Shown: piece after piece, positions 1-9,573 of the stretch
How the letters are laid out: every line of letters begins with the position of its first letter
Numbering within the stretch: position 1 is the stretch's first letter
NCBI RefSeq assembly: GCF_030272615.1
Contig: NC_081415.1
Location: 416,730,757-416,794,756, forward strand
Source of the DNA: Cryptomeria japonica
Lineage: Eukaryota > Streptophyta > Pinopsida > Cupressales > Cupressaceae
Length of the DNA stretch: 64,000 bases
Direction of reading: 5' to 3'
Notes under the pieces: generated by a model
Database searches by the model: none
Told to the model about the DNA's origin: nothing
What the model saw: the letters and a program-made list of their open reading frames with translations, nothing else
Translations under genes and position numbers: made by a program

Positions 1-20
1 TTACTGAAGCTTGAAACCAT

Positions 21-631
21 GATTTTGAAGAAAAAATCAACAAACCCTTTTGTAGAAGAGTACCAACTCCAAAACTGACTGCAAGATACCACAGTTGTAG
101 ATGTTCGCCCTGGCAGGTGCGACCCAAACCGACTGCAACAAGTTCGATTTTTGAGGAGAAAAATTGATAAAAACCAGAGAACTTCGCGAATCACAAATCC
201 CACTCGAACTTCACGTATTACAAATGATTTTTGAGGAAAAAATCGTACAAACCAACAAACAATTTTTGAAAAAAAAATCGTGAAAACCTAGAAATCCCAC
301 GCAAGCTTTGCGGATGATAGATAATAATTTTTAAGGAAAAAATTCTAAACCCTGAAATAGGAACCCTCGAAAAGAGAATTTACGATTTTGAGGAGAAAAT
401 CGAAAAACCAAGAAATCTGAGGTTACAAATCATCGTTTTTGTGGAAAAAAAACGGTAAAACCCAGATAACTACAATCTTGCGTGAATATCGCGGATTATA
501 GATGAGATAATTTTTAAGGGAAAATTATGAAACCTACGAACAATTTTTGAGGAAAATATCGTGAAAACCCTCCCATAATTTTTTGTGGAAAAAATCAAAA
601 AATCGACAGACAATTTTTCAGGAAAAAATCG
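21..631. repeat. Array of about eleven short A/T-rich hairpins with covarying arms
   Basis: Units of about 18-22 bp recur every 40-90 bp. Each is a short inverted repeat of the type gatttt-tgagg-aaaaatc, usually followed by tgaaaacc or similar. Clear units are at 21-38, 145-166, 226-244, 326-344, 383-402, 434-454, 507-528 and 611-631, with weaker ones at 261-280, 541-561 and 576-595. The arms differ between units in a paired way: gatttt/aaaatc, aattttt/aaaaatt, cgatttt/aaaatcg, cgttttt/aaaaacg, ataatttt/aaaattat. The intervening DNA is poorly conserved. No function is known to me. Confidence 0.6.
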
Positions 632-660
632 TGAAAACCTTGGGACCTATAAGACGAGGT

Positions 661-786
661 CTAGCCTAAATCAATCTGATCAACGCAACGATATTCAGAT
701 ATCGTGAACATCCACTGTTTCCAGGTGTTGTGGCAGTTGTTGAACTTTTGACTGTGTTCCAACATGATGTTGGTCAAAGATGCCAT
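661..786 (-). pseudogene. Copia gag N-terminal fragment, 41 codons
   Basis: A minus-strand frame opens with ATG at 786 and stops with TAG at 661-663. The peptide contains the stretch NTWKQWMFTISEYRC, which resembles the start of plant Copia Gag proteins, where a WK..M..I motif follows a short N-terminal helix. Gag would coat the element RNA in cytoplasmic virus-like particles. After the stop the reading frame dissolves into the hairpin-repeat array (21-631), so this is a relic or the start of a non-autonomous element. The family call rests on this short stretch only. Confidence 0.45.
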
Positions 787-1582
787 CACGAAAATGGAGG
801 TTGAACGAGGTCAACCTAGTGAAAGCATGAGACAGAAGAATCTGATTCAAAAATCAAAATAGAAGTAGCTGCACAAAAAATCTAAAACCCTGGAGGAGAA
901 TTCTAGCACGAATTCCAAGGCACGAATTTCGAGGTTTGGAAGAAACCCAAAAATTAAAAAAATTCTACAATCTTAAAACAGCATAAATGGTGCCCAGAAG
1001 ACAGCAAAATTTCCAATGTCCACAAAATTAGCAGAAATTGCGAACTGTTTTTAAATTCCAAGGCAAATTTGCTTGCACAAAGTTCAAGGCAAGGAAAACG
1101 AGGCACCCAGAAAAGCTCTCGAAAAACCCACCAAGAATCTAGTAAAAAAATGCAGATCCGACAGTTCAAAATCGAGGCACAGAAAATGATGCACCCAAAA
1201 TAATCTGACAACGACCTAGTTGAGGTCTCGAAAAACCCACCAAGAATTTGCAACCAGAATAAAATTTCGACTTGAACTGAAGGGTCAAAACCCTAGTCGA
1301 AAATTGCAAAAACCCTAGGAAAATTTTCAAGCTGCAAAAAAAAAAACCTCCAAGTTGCAGGCCCGAAAATCTCCAGAACCCTAAAAAAAACATGAACTGC
1401 TGCCCAGCACAAAGAAATTCGCCTACGAACTAGAATCCCTTGAAACCCTCAAAAAGCCTTCAAAAAAACAAAATCGGTTTTTTATAAAAAAACAACAAAA
1501 AAAAATCTGGAAAATATTTCAAAAAGAAGGCCATAAATTTTTATTAAAAAATTCGCCAAACTTTAAAGAATCCCATCAACCC
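787..1582 (-). other. Leader of the left Copia element, no gene seen
   Basis: This purine-biased stretch lies between the primer-binding site and the gag-like fragment. No reading frame resembles a known protein. It contains degenerate internal repeats: ctcgaaaaacccaccaagaa occurs near 1119 and again near 1227, and gcaccca-like words recur nearby. It is probably untranslated leader. Confidence 0.4.
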
Positions 1583-1594
1583 ACTCTGATACCA
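1583..1594 (-). other. Primer-binding site (tRNA-Met type) of the left Copia element
   Basis: The minus strand reads tggtatcagagt directly after the LTR, one base different from the usual tggtatcagagc complementary to the initiator Met tRNA 3' end. Its position fixes the LTR boundary at 1594/1595. Confidence 0.75.
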
Positions 1595-1623
1595 TGAAAA
1601 ATAAATTGAATGAATGATTCAAT

Positions 1624-2032
1624 CAAGCTTGAAAAACTCGGATTTTGCAATAACTCGGCAAGGCCAAAAAAATTTAAAAACTCGGGACTCGCCAAAACTC
1701 GGCGAAAAACTTGGCAAAACTCGGCAACTTTATCGAACATTTGAAAATACATTTTTTTTTTTATATATAATTCAAAAACACACATTTACACCAAATTTGT
1801 ATAACATATATGATTTCCATGATGTATAAATCAAATTCTTTTGGTAATACATAGCAACAAATGCAAGTATCATAGCATAAACCAAAAACCAAGTGCAACA
1901 CATGAATAAGAGTTCAATACATATCAACGTATCATAGTGACAGACTCATAGAATCATAGACCACAAAACAAGAACCTCTGAAATTTTGATTACATATCAA
2001 GTTCAAAGTTTGGTATCAATGAAAATAAGAAA
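1624..2032. repeat. hAT left terminus, TIR and subterminal repeats
   Basis: The 18-bp TIR is followed to about 1735 by a cluster of actcggc, actcgcc and actcggcg words in both orientations. The rest, to 2032, is A/T-rich 3' flank of the transposase with no gene. Clustered short words beside the TIR are typical transposase-binding sites in hAT elements (established for Ac/Ds). Their use here is inferred. Confidence 0.7.
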
Positions 2033-4440
2033 TCATAAATTGCGTCTACAACTAAAGCTCAAAACAGATTGTGGTTGTTGGGTGGGTGGTGCTGAAGTAG
2101 TGGCAACATCCTCAACACTAACAAGTGCCTCTGCTGCATGATCAGCCTCCTGCTCCTCACGTGCTGCCACTTTCGCATCCCATTCCTCTCCTGCCCTCTC
2201 CAACTCACTCAGCTGCTCATTAGTAAAGAATGGATCCAAATCATTATCAACATCATCAGGAGAAGCAACCCATTCTGCTGCATATGGATCAATGTCATCC
2301 AAGTCAAGTGCTTCATGTGAACCTTGCCCTAGCACCTTCTTCTCATGTAATCGAATGTTGTACCGCACATAGACAAGATCATTCAAGCGTTGTTGAGTCA
2401 ACCTATTGCGTTTTTTTGTGTGGATGTTCTCAAAAACACTCCAGTTGCGCTCACAACCAGAAGCACTACAAGGCTGTGATAATATGCGATGGCAAGCTTT
2501 TGAAGATTAGGCGTTGTGGCACCATAATCTTCCCACCACAAATCTGCAAGGATACAAAATGTGATTTATAACTTGTAAAGATTTCAATAATCTTAAAGAG
2601 AGAAATAAATGGTAAAAATTAAACATATGTTTTTTTTTACCTGGTCGTAAGGTGGCTCTCCTACGTTTGCAATCAGGTGAAGAAAACAATTCCCCTAAGG
2701 CCTTCTTATAGCTCTGCAACTCATCAAGTATCAAGTCTCGAAGGATCTCATCATCAACTAATCTCCGAATGCATGTGTCAAGGCCAATTCTAACCTCTGC
2801 ATCTGCTCTGAGACTCAGAGAGGAAAAAAACTTGGGATTCAAGAAGTAGGCAGCAGCATGAATATGTTGGTGGAGTTGATGGTTCCACCTCCGATCAATT
2901 ATGCGCCATATGGGTTCATACTTGGTCTTGTTTGACCCATACAAGTGTTGAATCGCCTCTTTGGCCTTATCCATGGCCTCGTATAGATACCCCATGGAGT
3001 TATGATCCCCATCCACCATTCGTAGCACCCTCACCAACGGTTCCGACACCTAGATATAAAAAATCTAACAAAATCAGCAGATTGAAATATTAGAAAATTA
3101 AATAATAAATCATCAATTAAAGTTTCAAAACTTACATTGATGATCTCCTCCACTATCTTGGCAAAATTAGTATCAAAAATGGCAATCACAACCTTCTCTA
3201 CTTCAGGCTTTGTAGCATAAGGACTCCCCAACCATCTTTCACTCACGAACATCCGCTTCAGGTTGGGCAATTTAGCAAGTATGCTCTACAAGGTGAGGAA
3301 ATTGGTAGCAAAGTGTGTGACCCCCGATCGCACAAGATCCTTACCTTCAGTGTGCTCTCTCATAAGATTTAGGACCCATGTGTGATTGTAGATGTATTTG
3401 GTGATATTCCTTCCATCTTCAACCAATTTCTTTATCCAACTTAGTTTCCCTATGTCCTCAAGGAGCAAGTCAAGACAATGGGCAGCACAAAGGCTCCAAA
3501 ATAATGTCGGATGTCTAGCCATTAGAAGTCTACCGGCTGCCACATATGCAGCTGCATTATCAGTCACAACTTGGATGACATTCTGCACTCCCACATCCAT
3601 CACCACCTCATCCAACATGTTGCAAAAGGTCTCCGCATTTTTCACTTCATTGGAGGCATCAATTGATTTTAAAAATACTAACTGTCCTCCTGAAGCAACT
3701 AGAAAGTTGATGAGTGTCCTATTCCTACCATATGTCCATTCATCAGAAAGAATGGTGCAGCCATTCTTTTCCCAAATAGTCCTTTGCTCTTCCACTAATG
3801 CATGAGTGTTTTGGACCTCATCCTGCAATAACGGTCCACTTACCTCGTAACGGCTTGGGGACTTGAACCCCTTACCTGCCACAGTCAACGCAGTGACCAA
3901 TTGGTCCCAAGATGGACTAGAAATAGCATTGAACGGAACATCGTTGTAGATAAAAAATCTAGCACACGCCACCTTGACTTGTTGGTGAGCCTCTTTATTC
4001 CATGCAGTGCCAAGCAATCCAGGTTGTGCACTAGGAGTGTTACGTGGAATAAAGAAGTTTTCCATGTTGCTGTCCAAAGTTCCCTTTGCTCGTATCCGTG
4101 GCCCAAGGGAAGAACCAGATGTCCCCACATCTGTATGTGACCCTATGGAACTCAAATCTGCCATTGCCTCTGCTGTTCTCTTTTTTGTTGCCTTCCTTTG
4201 ATCATATGCTTCAAGCGTTGCTATTGCATCTCTCGTAGCCTCTTCAATACATTCCGTACAGCTTGTGGTATCTCGACATTGAATTTTTGCAAGGTGATAT
4301 TTGAACCTATTAATGCCACCTTTTACAATTTTTTTGCAATGGTTGCAAAAAACATCTCCTCGTTTTGGACCTGGTCTCCCATGTTTCCAACAAGGCTCTC
4401 TCTTTTTGCCACCAACTTTAACTATAGAAGCTGAATCCAT
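2033..4440 (-). pseudogene. hAT transposase, three exons, one stop and one frameshift
   Basis: Exons read as 4440-3136, 3049-2641 and 2543-2033, with GT-AG introns whose phases fit. In exon 1 there is a BED zinc finger (Cys32, Cys35, His49) and a DUF659-like region. Candidate catalytic aspartates are in SDEW (Asp233) and VTDN (Asp294), and CAAH (318-321) matches the hAT CxxH motif. The last exon holds the C-terminal dimerisation block with CERNWSVFENIH, including the conserved Glu, and ends in an acidic tail. The protein would bind the element ends and excise and reinsert the transposon in the nucleus. Two lesions are visible: an in-frame TAG at 3286-3288, in a place where relatives usually have Gln, and a one-base loss near 2490 in the dimerisation region. 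The ATG at 4440 was chosen because the BED finger follows closely. Confidence 0.88.
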
Positions 4441-4816
4441 TTTCTTTCAAAAAGATGTGGAAAAGAACCTAGCAAAAGAGAGACAACATTTAGAGATCAA
4501 TAACATTGTTAACAAAAAAAATCACGAACATCCAAAAATTACAATGATTGTATAACTGTATTTTATTTATAGTCATCTATTAATAGATGACTATCTAAAA
4601 TTAAATTTTTAATTGGTTGTGTATTTTTTTAAGTTTTTAACTTCAAATTTAAATTTAAATGAAATACTTTAATACACATTGACATTACACAGTTGACAGT
4701 CATTTCAAATGACTATGTATTACACAGTCATTTCACAATTGACTGTGTAATACACAGTCACTAATTACAATGTACATTAATGTATTACACAGACATTTGA
4801 AAATGACTGTGTATTC
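4441..4816. repeat. Transposase 5' flank with palindromic GACTGTGTAATACACAGTC-type repeats
   Basis: Upstream of the transposase ATG, the A/T-rich flank contains tagtcatc-tattaata-gatgacta (about 4571-4592). It then has several inverted and direct copies of cagtcatt and gactgtgtattacacagtc between about 4680 and 4816. The same words resume on the far side of the nested hAT at 6231-6310, showing that the block was continuous before that insertion. It may be promoter DNA of the transposase, but no TATA box stands out. Confidence 0.5.
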
Positions 4817-6222
4817 CAAAGTTCCCAGACTCGGACTCGGCTCGGACTCGGCAAGGCCGACTCAACTCGTGACTCGGCTATGACTCGGCAACGACTCGGC
4901 AATGACTCGGCAAAATTAAAAAAACCTTGAAATTAAGAGATTTTTAACAATTTAAAACTTGTTTCATGTACCCATTATTGAATAAAGCCCAATTATAATG
5001 TGTGCTAGCTTGTTATGCCATGAAAGGCATGCTGGTAGAGTATCTACTTGTTTGGGGCTTTTGTTTAGTATTTTCTTTGGCCAAATTGAAATTTTGGGAG
5101 CACCAACATGAGACATCATGAACATCTTCACTTGGAAATTGTAAGGAATGCTTGTGTATGGTAGCATTAAATAGTGTGCTTTTTGAACTTAGGTTTTACC
5201 TTGGGACTATAGTTGACCTTGGTCTTTCTTGGACCTGTTAGTTTTTAGGCTATATATATGTTGGATGGAAGGGGGAATTGTGAGGCCAGAAGGGTTTGAA
5301 ATATGCTCCTCAGAGACATGTCCCTTGCCAAAAATAACCTTGTGCCCCATGGGGGGATTTTTTGGGATGTGGGGATAGGTAGGAAATATCCCCAACTCAC
5401 CCCCTTTTTTCAAAATTTTAAGAAAAATCCCTGTTGTGAGGTACTCACACATCGCCCCATTGCAAATGAAGACCCCCACTTTTTGCTTTCTAGGGTTAGC
5501 TCTTTTAGTTTTGTTGTTGGTCGTTTTAGTGTCTTAGCCTTTGCATTAAAGGGATTGAGTTTCTCAAAGGTCATCAAATCAGGTGGATCTCCTCAAGGTG
5601 GAGTGAAGGAGGTTAGGTCAGTTGAGTGATTAGGGGTTATTTAGATCATTCCTAGGGTTCTTGTGTACTATCTGGTCACGCTTCAAGTTGCTAAATCAAA
5701 CCTTGGTTGAATGCATAGTGTCCTCCTAGGTCCCATCCCTTACATCATGGTCAGAGTGAACTCGCCTTAAAAGTCTGGAATGTCATCCTGATTCTGAAAT
5801 GGCCTGAAATTTGACTAAGTCTGGAAATTTGAAGGATCCTCCAAAAACTAGATTTTGCATTATAACTCATGGAGGTCCGAAACCACTCTCAAACATCCTG
5901 ACAATATATATGGAATATAACTTAAAGTATAAGAAAGAGAAAAGACATAAGGAAATGTCACTTATACTTAAATGTTATATTCCATATATGAATCCTGACG
6001 AACATACTAACCTGTCAAACAAGTCAAAACATTGACCTGTGGTGGCCGAGTTTTGGAGCTTGGACTCGGCGAGTTTTGCCATAACTCGCCTGACTCGCGA
6101 GTCAGGCGAGTTATGGTCAAAACTCGCCGAGTCCGAGTCCCGAGTCAGCAAAACTCGCCGAGCTTGGCTCGACTCGCCAACTCGGCGAACTCGCCTGACT
6201 CGCGGCGAGTTTGGGAACTCTG
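4817..6222. mobile_element. Non-autonomous hAT element nested in the larger hAT
   Basis: The ends are caaagttcccagactcgg (4817-4834) and the complement of cagagttcccaaactcgc (6205-6222). They are flanked by identical 8-bp duplications gtgtattc at 4809-4816 and 6223-6230. Joining the flanks across one duplication restores the host palindrome repeats. Both ends carry dense gactcggc and actcgcc words (4830-4915 and 6045-6205), the same word family seen inside the host hAT ends. The centre (about 4920-6035) has no transposase. It has only short, unrecognised frames and may be captured DNA. With its matching TSD length and terminal style it is likely mobilised in trans by a related transposase. 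Confidence 0.88.
5903..5991. mobile_element. 89-bp foldback (MITE-like) element with 8-bp direct repeats
   Basis: Two arms of about 29 bases (5904-5932 and 5961-5990, tatggaatataac core) form an inverted repeat around a 28-base loop. The octamer atcctgac lies directly outside both ends (5895-5902 and 5992-5999). The layout fits a very small inverted-repeat transposon. The A/T-rich sequence and the single octamer match leave some chance of coincidence. Confidence 0.5.
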
Positions 6223-6230
6223 GTGTATTC

Positions 6231-6807
6231 ACAGTCATTTAAAATTTTAAAACATAGTCATTTTAATTGACTGTGAATACATAGTCGATTAAAATTTAAA
6301 ATGACTGTGAATTCAAAATAAAACAATACAATCAATTAAAATTAATAGTAAGTTACTAAGTGCAATACTGTAATACAAAAATGAAAAGACAAATACAAAA
6401 TCACAATAGTTTTTTACAAAATACAAATCATACAAAAATTAAAAACAAATACAACTTCGAATTTTGCTGCAAATGCAAAAAGATCTAAGAAAAATCACGA
6501 ATAAAAACCTGGTCGCGTGTGCAAATGCAAACCCTACTGGAAATCGCGTGGCATTTTTTGCCTGCGTTTTTTGCCTTCCGGAGTCGCGCGAAATGGAATA
6601 AAGACTTAGGTTTTTTTTTTTGCCTGCGACTTAAGTCGCATTTTTCTCGCGTTTTGTGCCGCGTTTTTGGGCGGGTTTTGGCGATTAACGGCGAGTATTT
6701 GTCAATAAAATCGCAGCGATTATATGAAAAAATCATGCCGAGTTTTTCTGCGAGTAACTCGCGCGCCATTAGGGCTCGCGATTACTCGCGAGTTTTCTAA
6801 TGGCTTG
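6231..6807. repeat. hAT right subterminal region
   Basis: This is the continuation of the host hAT after the nested element. It starts with gactgtgaatac-type repeats and A/T-rich DNA. From about 6640 it becomes rich in gcgag, actcgcg and gcgattt words up to the TIR at 6808. No coding sequence is seen. Confidence 0.6.
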
Positions 6808-7081
6808 CCGAGTTTTGCAAGCTTGGATTCAATAATCGGATAATCACATTGAACGATATACACACGTATATATAGAAGTTACAAGACGATGTTCTATAAA
6901 TAGAACCAGTCGTTAAAGTGAAATCAAATAAGCTAAAAAGCTTAAAAAGCTAAATATAGCTTAAAAGGCTAAATAATAAAAAGCTAAATAAGTCGACTGA
7001 AAAGCTAAATAAGTCGACAACTAAGATGACTGTTAAAAATAGAAGATGACCATTATCGAAGATATTAATATTATTTTAACA

Positions 7082-7569
7082 CATCTTTTATAGCCCTACA
7101 TGGAGATCTCCAAAATCATGGTAAGTCCACCTAGCGATTTCACATAGCATGCATCAAGAGGGCCTATAAAGGAAACGTACAAAGGAAATTCCTCCTTTTC
7201 TATTGCTATAGGAATTTGGGTCATTGTGCCAATCATAGATAAAAAAATGCACCAATAACTCGCAGAAATTGTCATTACTCGCATGCAAAAACCGATGGCA
7301 AGTAACTCATGAAAATACGCATTGCCAATTTTTAAGCAAGCTTGCGGCAATTTTTTGCAGAAAACTCGTCAAGAATAGTGCGATTTTTTTCCAAAAATCT
7401 GCAAAAGACAAGTCAAAATGAATATAAAAATACAAGCATGCTAAACATTAATATTTATAAAGCGATTTCAGGGCATTTTGCAACACGACTTACAAACTTG
7501 AAGAACAACTAGGGTACAGTGAAACACGATGAGAAAAATTAAAGTTTTGGTTTTGCTGCATGCGATTGG
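7082..7569. other. Unrecognised stretch between two retrotransposons
   Basis: No repeat boundary or known domain is recognised. A minus-strand frame of 84 codons (7096-7350) has a plausible composition but no motif I recognise. It could be a relic of another element. If RPN12 continues to the left, this stretch would lie in its intron 3. Confidence 0.3.
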
Positions 7570-7804
7570 TATTAGAACAATATTAAATAATTATTAGTAG
7601 ATAAGACTTACAATTGTAATAAAGTCATCTTAGAAACAAGTATTTTTTCTTTTTTTTCAGTTCGCTATTTTTAGTGTTGGGTGACTCGTGTTATGTTTAT
7701 CCTTTTGCATGGTTTTATCCTCTATTCTCTATATAAGGAGATGAGCCTCTTTGTAAGAGATATCATGTTATTAGATAAAATAATAATATTGTATTTTTAC
7801 AACA
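7570..7804 (+). repeat. 5' LTR of the old Copia-like element
   Basis: This 235-bp repeat is diverged from 19314-19549. It includes a TATA box (tatataa at about 7730) about 75 bp before the end, a likely Pol II start region. The usual tg start appears mutated to ta. The end abuts the primer site at 7805. Confidence 0.75.
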
Positions 7805-7816
7805 TGGTATTAGAGC
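7805..7816 (+). other. Primer-binding site of the old Copia-like element
   Basis: The sequence tggtattagagc lies immediately after the LTR. It differs by one base (c to t) from the initiator Met tRNA complement tggtatcagagc. Confidence 0.8.
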
Positions 7817-8293
7817 AAGGAGTCATGTGAATTTACCAGTTGCAACGTGTTCGAGTAATTTTAGGACAATTATCTAATTATTTATTAATTAGGTCTTTTA
7901 ATTGCTTTTTCACTTAAGCTAAACTTAGGTGCTTTATTTTATTTAGGTGTTATGCTTTTTTAGTTTGAGTTCACATAGAGGCACTTCTAGTTAACTTTTT
8001 TGGCTTGTAGTTGAGCTTAATTTAGCTCCTACCTTGCATTGCTTTAGTTCTTCTAATTTTAGGATTAGAGCATTTCTTGCTTCCTATAAAACAAGTCATT
8101 CCTTCATTGTAATTGCACCTTCAATATTGAATCTTCAATTCTTTTGTGCATTAATACAGAATTCTCTGACTATTATAGAGCATACAATCTTTGCTTGATC
8201 TCTTTGTTTGATAGGTATTTTTCTTACAAATATTTATTGGCTCTTGTGGTTGATCATTAACTTCTACACAATGAAAGTTGAAAATGGATAGTT
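7817..8293 (+). other. Leader of the old element, no gene seen
   Basis: This A/T-rich sequence between the primer site and the nested Copia has no supported reading frame. The part around 7850-8200 resembles LTR-like DNA, with long t-rich runs and a tataaaac word near 8083. It may contain another old fragment, but no boundaries could be defined. Confidence 0.35.
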
Positions 8294-8298
8294 GTTTC

Positions 8299-9030
8299 TG
8301 TAAATGTTATTCAATTTTCAATTCAAGATGCAAGTTATATTCAAGGTTATCTTTTCTTTCAAAATATGTGTTATATCTTTAATATGATAAATCTGATTAT
8401 CGTTTTGTATGTTGCAGATGAGAGGAGTATTTATCGATTTCAATATCCTTCTCACAAATGTCAATTGATATATATATGTAAGCAAGGAGGATCAAGCAAT
8501 GCCTTGATCGGTCATGTCTATGACCGATCAAGACATTACTTGATCGCACCTTTTGAGTTATCGTAGTATTTACCAATCGGTGTATATCACTTAACAAACC
8601 ACCCGATACTTAATCGGCGAGTATATCATATGCAAGACAACCGATACTAATCGGTATGTATTAGTTAAGTCCGATAACAATTATCGTTTCACAGTTAATA
8701 TATTAACCGATATTAATCGGAGTGCATTTGTTAAGCCCGATAACAATATGTTAACCGATATTAATCGAAGTGAATTGGTTAAGCCCAATAACAATCAGTG
8801 TTCATATGATAACCGATATTAATCGGTATTCTGTGCTAACCGATGATTATCGGTAGTTAAGCATTAATCGAACTTTGCAAGAATATATAAATTGAAGAAT
8901 GATCATCAAATGAAGGAACAATAGCTTGAAGTCTTCATCATAGTTTATCGATAGGATAGATGATTGAATGAGAGACTTCATTTATCTCTCATTCAATCAT
9001 TTATCTTACCGAGGCTATCATGCATTAACA
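8299..9030 (-). repeat. 3' LTR of the Copia at 8299-14325
   Basis: It is a close match to 13583-14325. It contains a perfect hairpin (arms of 13 bp, 8503-8515 and 8520-8532) and a series of ccgat...atcgg palindromes between about 8575 and 8870. On the minus strand it begins tgttaatgcatg beside a polypurine tract (gctaagagggag, complement of 9031-9042). Confidence 0.93.
8575..8870. promoter_or_regulatory. Series of CCGAT...ATCGG palindromes within the LTR
   Basis: About ten words such as ccgatattaatcgg, ccgatactaatcgg, ccgatgattatcgg and the half-degenerate ccgataacaatcgg recur about every 30-45 bp. The same block is present in the partner LTR (about 13865-14160). Related words fill the LTR of the element at 28956-30454. 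Regular spacing and dyad symmetry suggest protein-binding sites in the LTR enhancer or promoter region. The binding factor is unknown and the role is inferred. Confidence 0.5.
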
Positions 9031-9573
9031 CTCCCTCTTAGCTAGGTAAGATAAATGAAAAAAAACATATCAAGCATCACAATTCAAATGATGGTTAGTA
9101 TTCATTACATAATCTGACTCTTCAGAAAATCATATCACCTAATCACATGACATGAAATATCACCTAAACACGTGATACAAATGTTCATCACATCAATCTT
9201 GTGATGACAAGATATCACCTAAGCATGTGATATCAGTATCGCCTAAACATGCAATACTCAAGGATAAACATATGAGGATGATTAAATTCTCATCTTATCC
9301 AAGTTGTGGTATGTGCACTAACATTTTATACAAATGTTTTACCACAACACAATCATGGCACATCCATGACATACCAGAGATCCAACATGATAACTGGTTT
9401 GAATATCATAAGATCGTCACCTTATAATGTCTACATACAAGTGTTCGTCATCTTGAGAGATCGTCACCTCTTAGATATGAACCCAGGGGATAAAATCCAA
9501 AATGTCCTAACATGACAAAGAAGTTTACACATTAAACATCTTATTGATATGTAAATACAGATTACAAAGCAAA
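9031..9573 (-). other. 3' untranslated part of the Copia with cacgtg/tatcac repeats
   Basis: This stretch lies between the RNase H stop and the polypurine tract. It holds repeated, partly palindromic words (tatcacctaa, cacgtgata, aagcatgtgatatc) around 9130-9250. The same family of words fills the equivalent stretch of the element at 29669-30230. No coding sequence is seen. Confidence 0.55.

Larger units (their letters stand above)
1624..6825 (-). mobile_element. hAT-superfamily DNA transposon with perfect 8-bp TSD
   Basis: The element is bounded by near-identical terminal inverted repeats: caagcttgaaaaactcgg at 1624-1641 and the complement of caagcttgcaaaactcgg at 6808-6825. The 8 bases gattcaat occur directly outside each end (1616-1623 and 6826-6833). 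An 8-bp duplication and short TIRs are hallmarks of hAT elements. Many copies of actcgg/cgactcgc-type words lie just inside both ends, as expected for subterminal transposase-binding sites. It encodes a BED-finger hAT transposase on the minus strand and carries a second, smaller hAT at 4817-6222. Without that insert it would be about 3.8 kb, a normal size for the superfamily. Confidence 0.93.
1..7081 (-). mobile_element. Partial Copia-type LTR retrotransposon, cut by the window start
   Basis: The element is read on the minus strand. Its 5' LTR lies at 1595-7081, interrupted by a hAT transposon. It is followed at once by a primer-binding site and about 1.6 kb of leader and gag-like sequence that leaves the window at position 1. 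The complement of tggtatcagagt (1583-1594), matching the initiator Met tRNA, touches the LTR start tgaaaaat. The outer LTR end on the minus strand reads tgttaaaataat, a common plant LTR start. Pol and the second LTR are outside the window, so no TSD can be checked. Assignment to Copia rests on the gag-like fragment and the tRNA-Met primer site and is an inference. Confidence 0.7.
1595..7081 (-). repeat. 5' LTR of the left Copia element, split by a hAT insertion
   Basis: Once the hAT element (1624-6825) and one TSD copy are removed, the LTR is about 277 bp: 1595-1623 joined to 6834-7081. It begins tg next to the primer-binding site and ends ...ttaaca at about 7081. On the minus strand it has a TATA-like ctatttata near 6890-6900, and short direct repeats of aagctaaataagtcgac near 6985-7020. 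The outer end is set by the tgttaaaataat motif and could be off by a few bases because the partner LTR is not in the window. Confidence 0.65.

Noticed and set aside
5303-5629. A 108-codon frame inside the inner hAT as its transposase
   Set aside because: It shows no BED finger, catalytic or dimerisation motif. The inner hAT is better described as non-autonomous.
8575-8870. CRISPR-like array
   Set aside because: The repeated words are short, degenerate and palindromic, with unequal spacing, and lie within plant LTRs.
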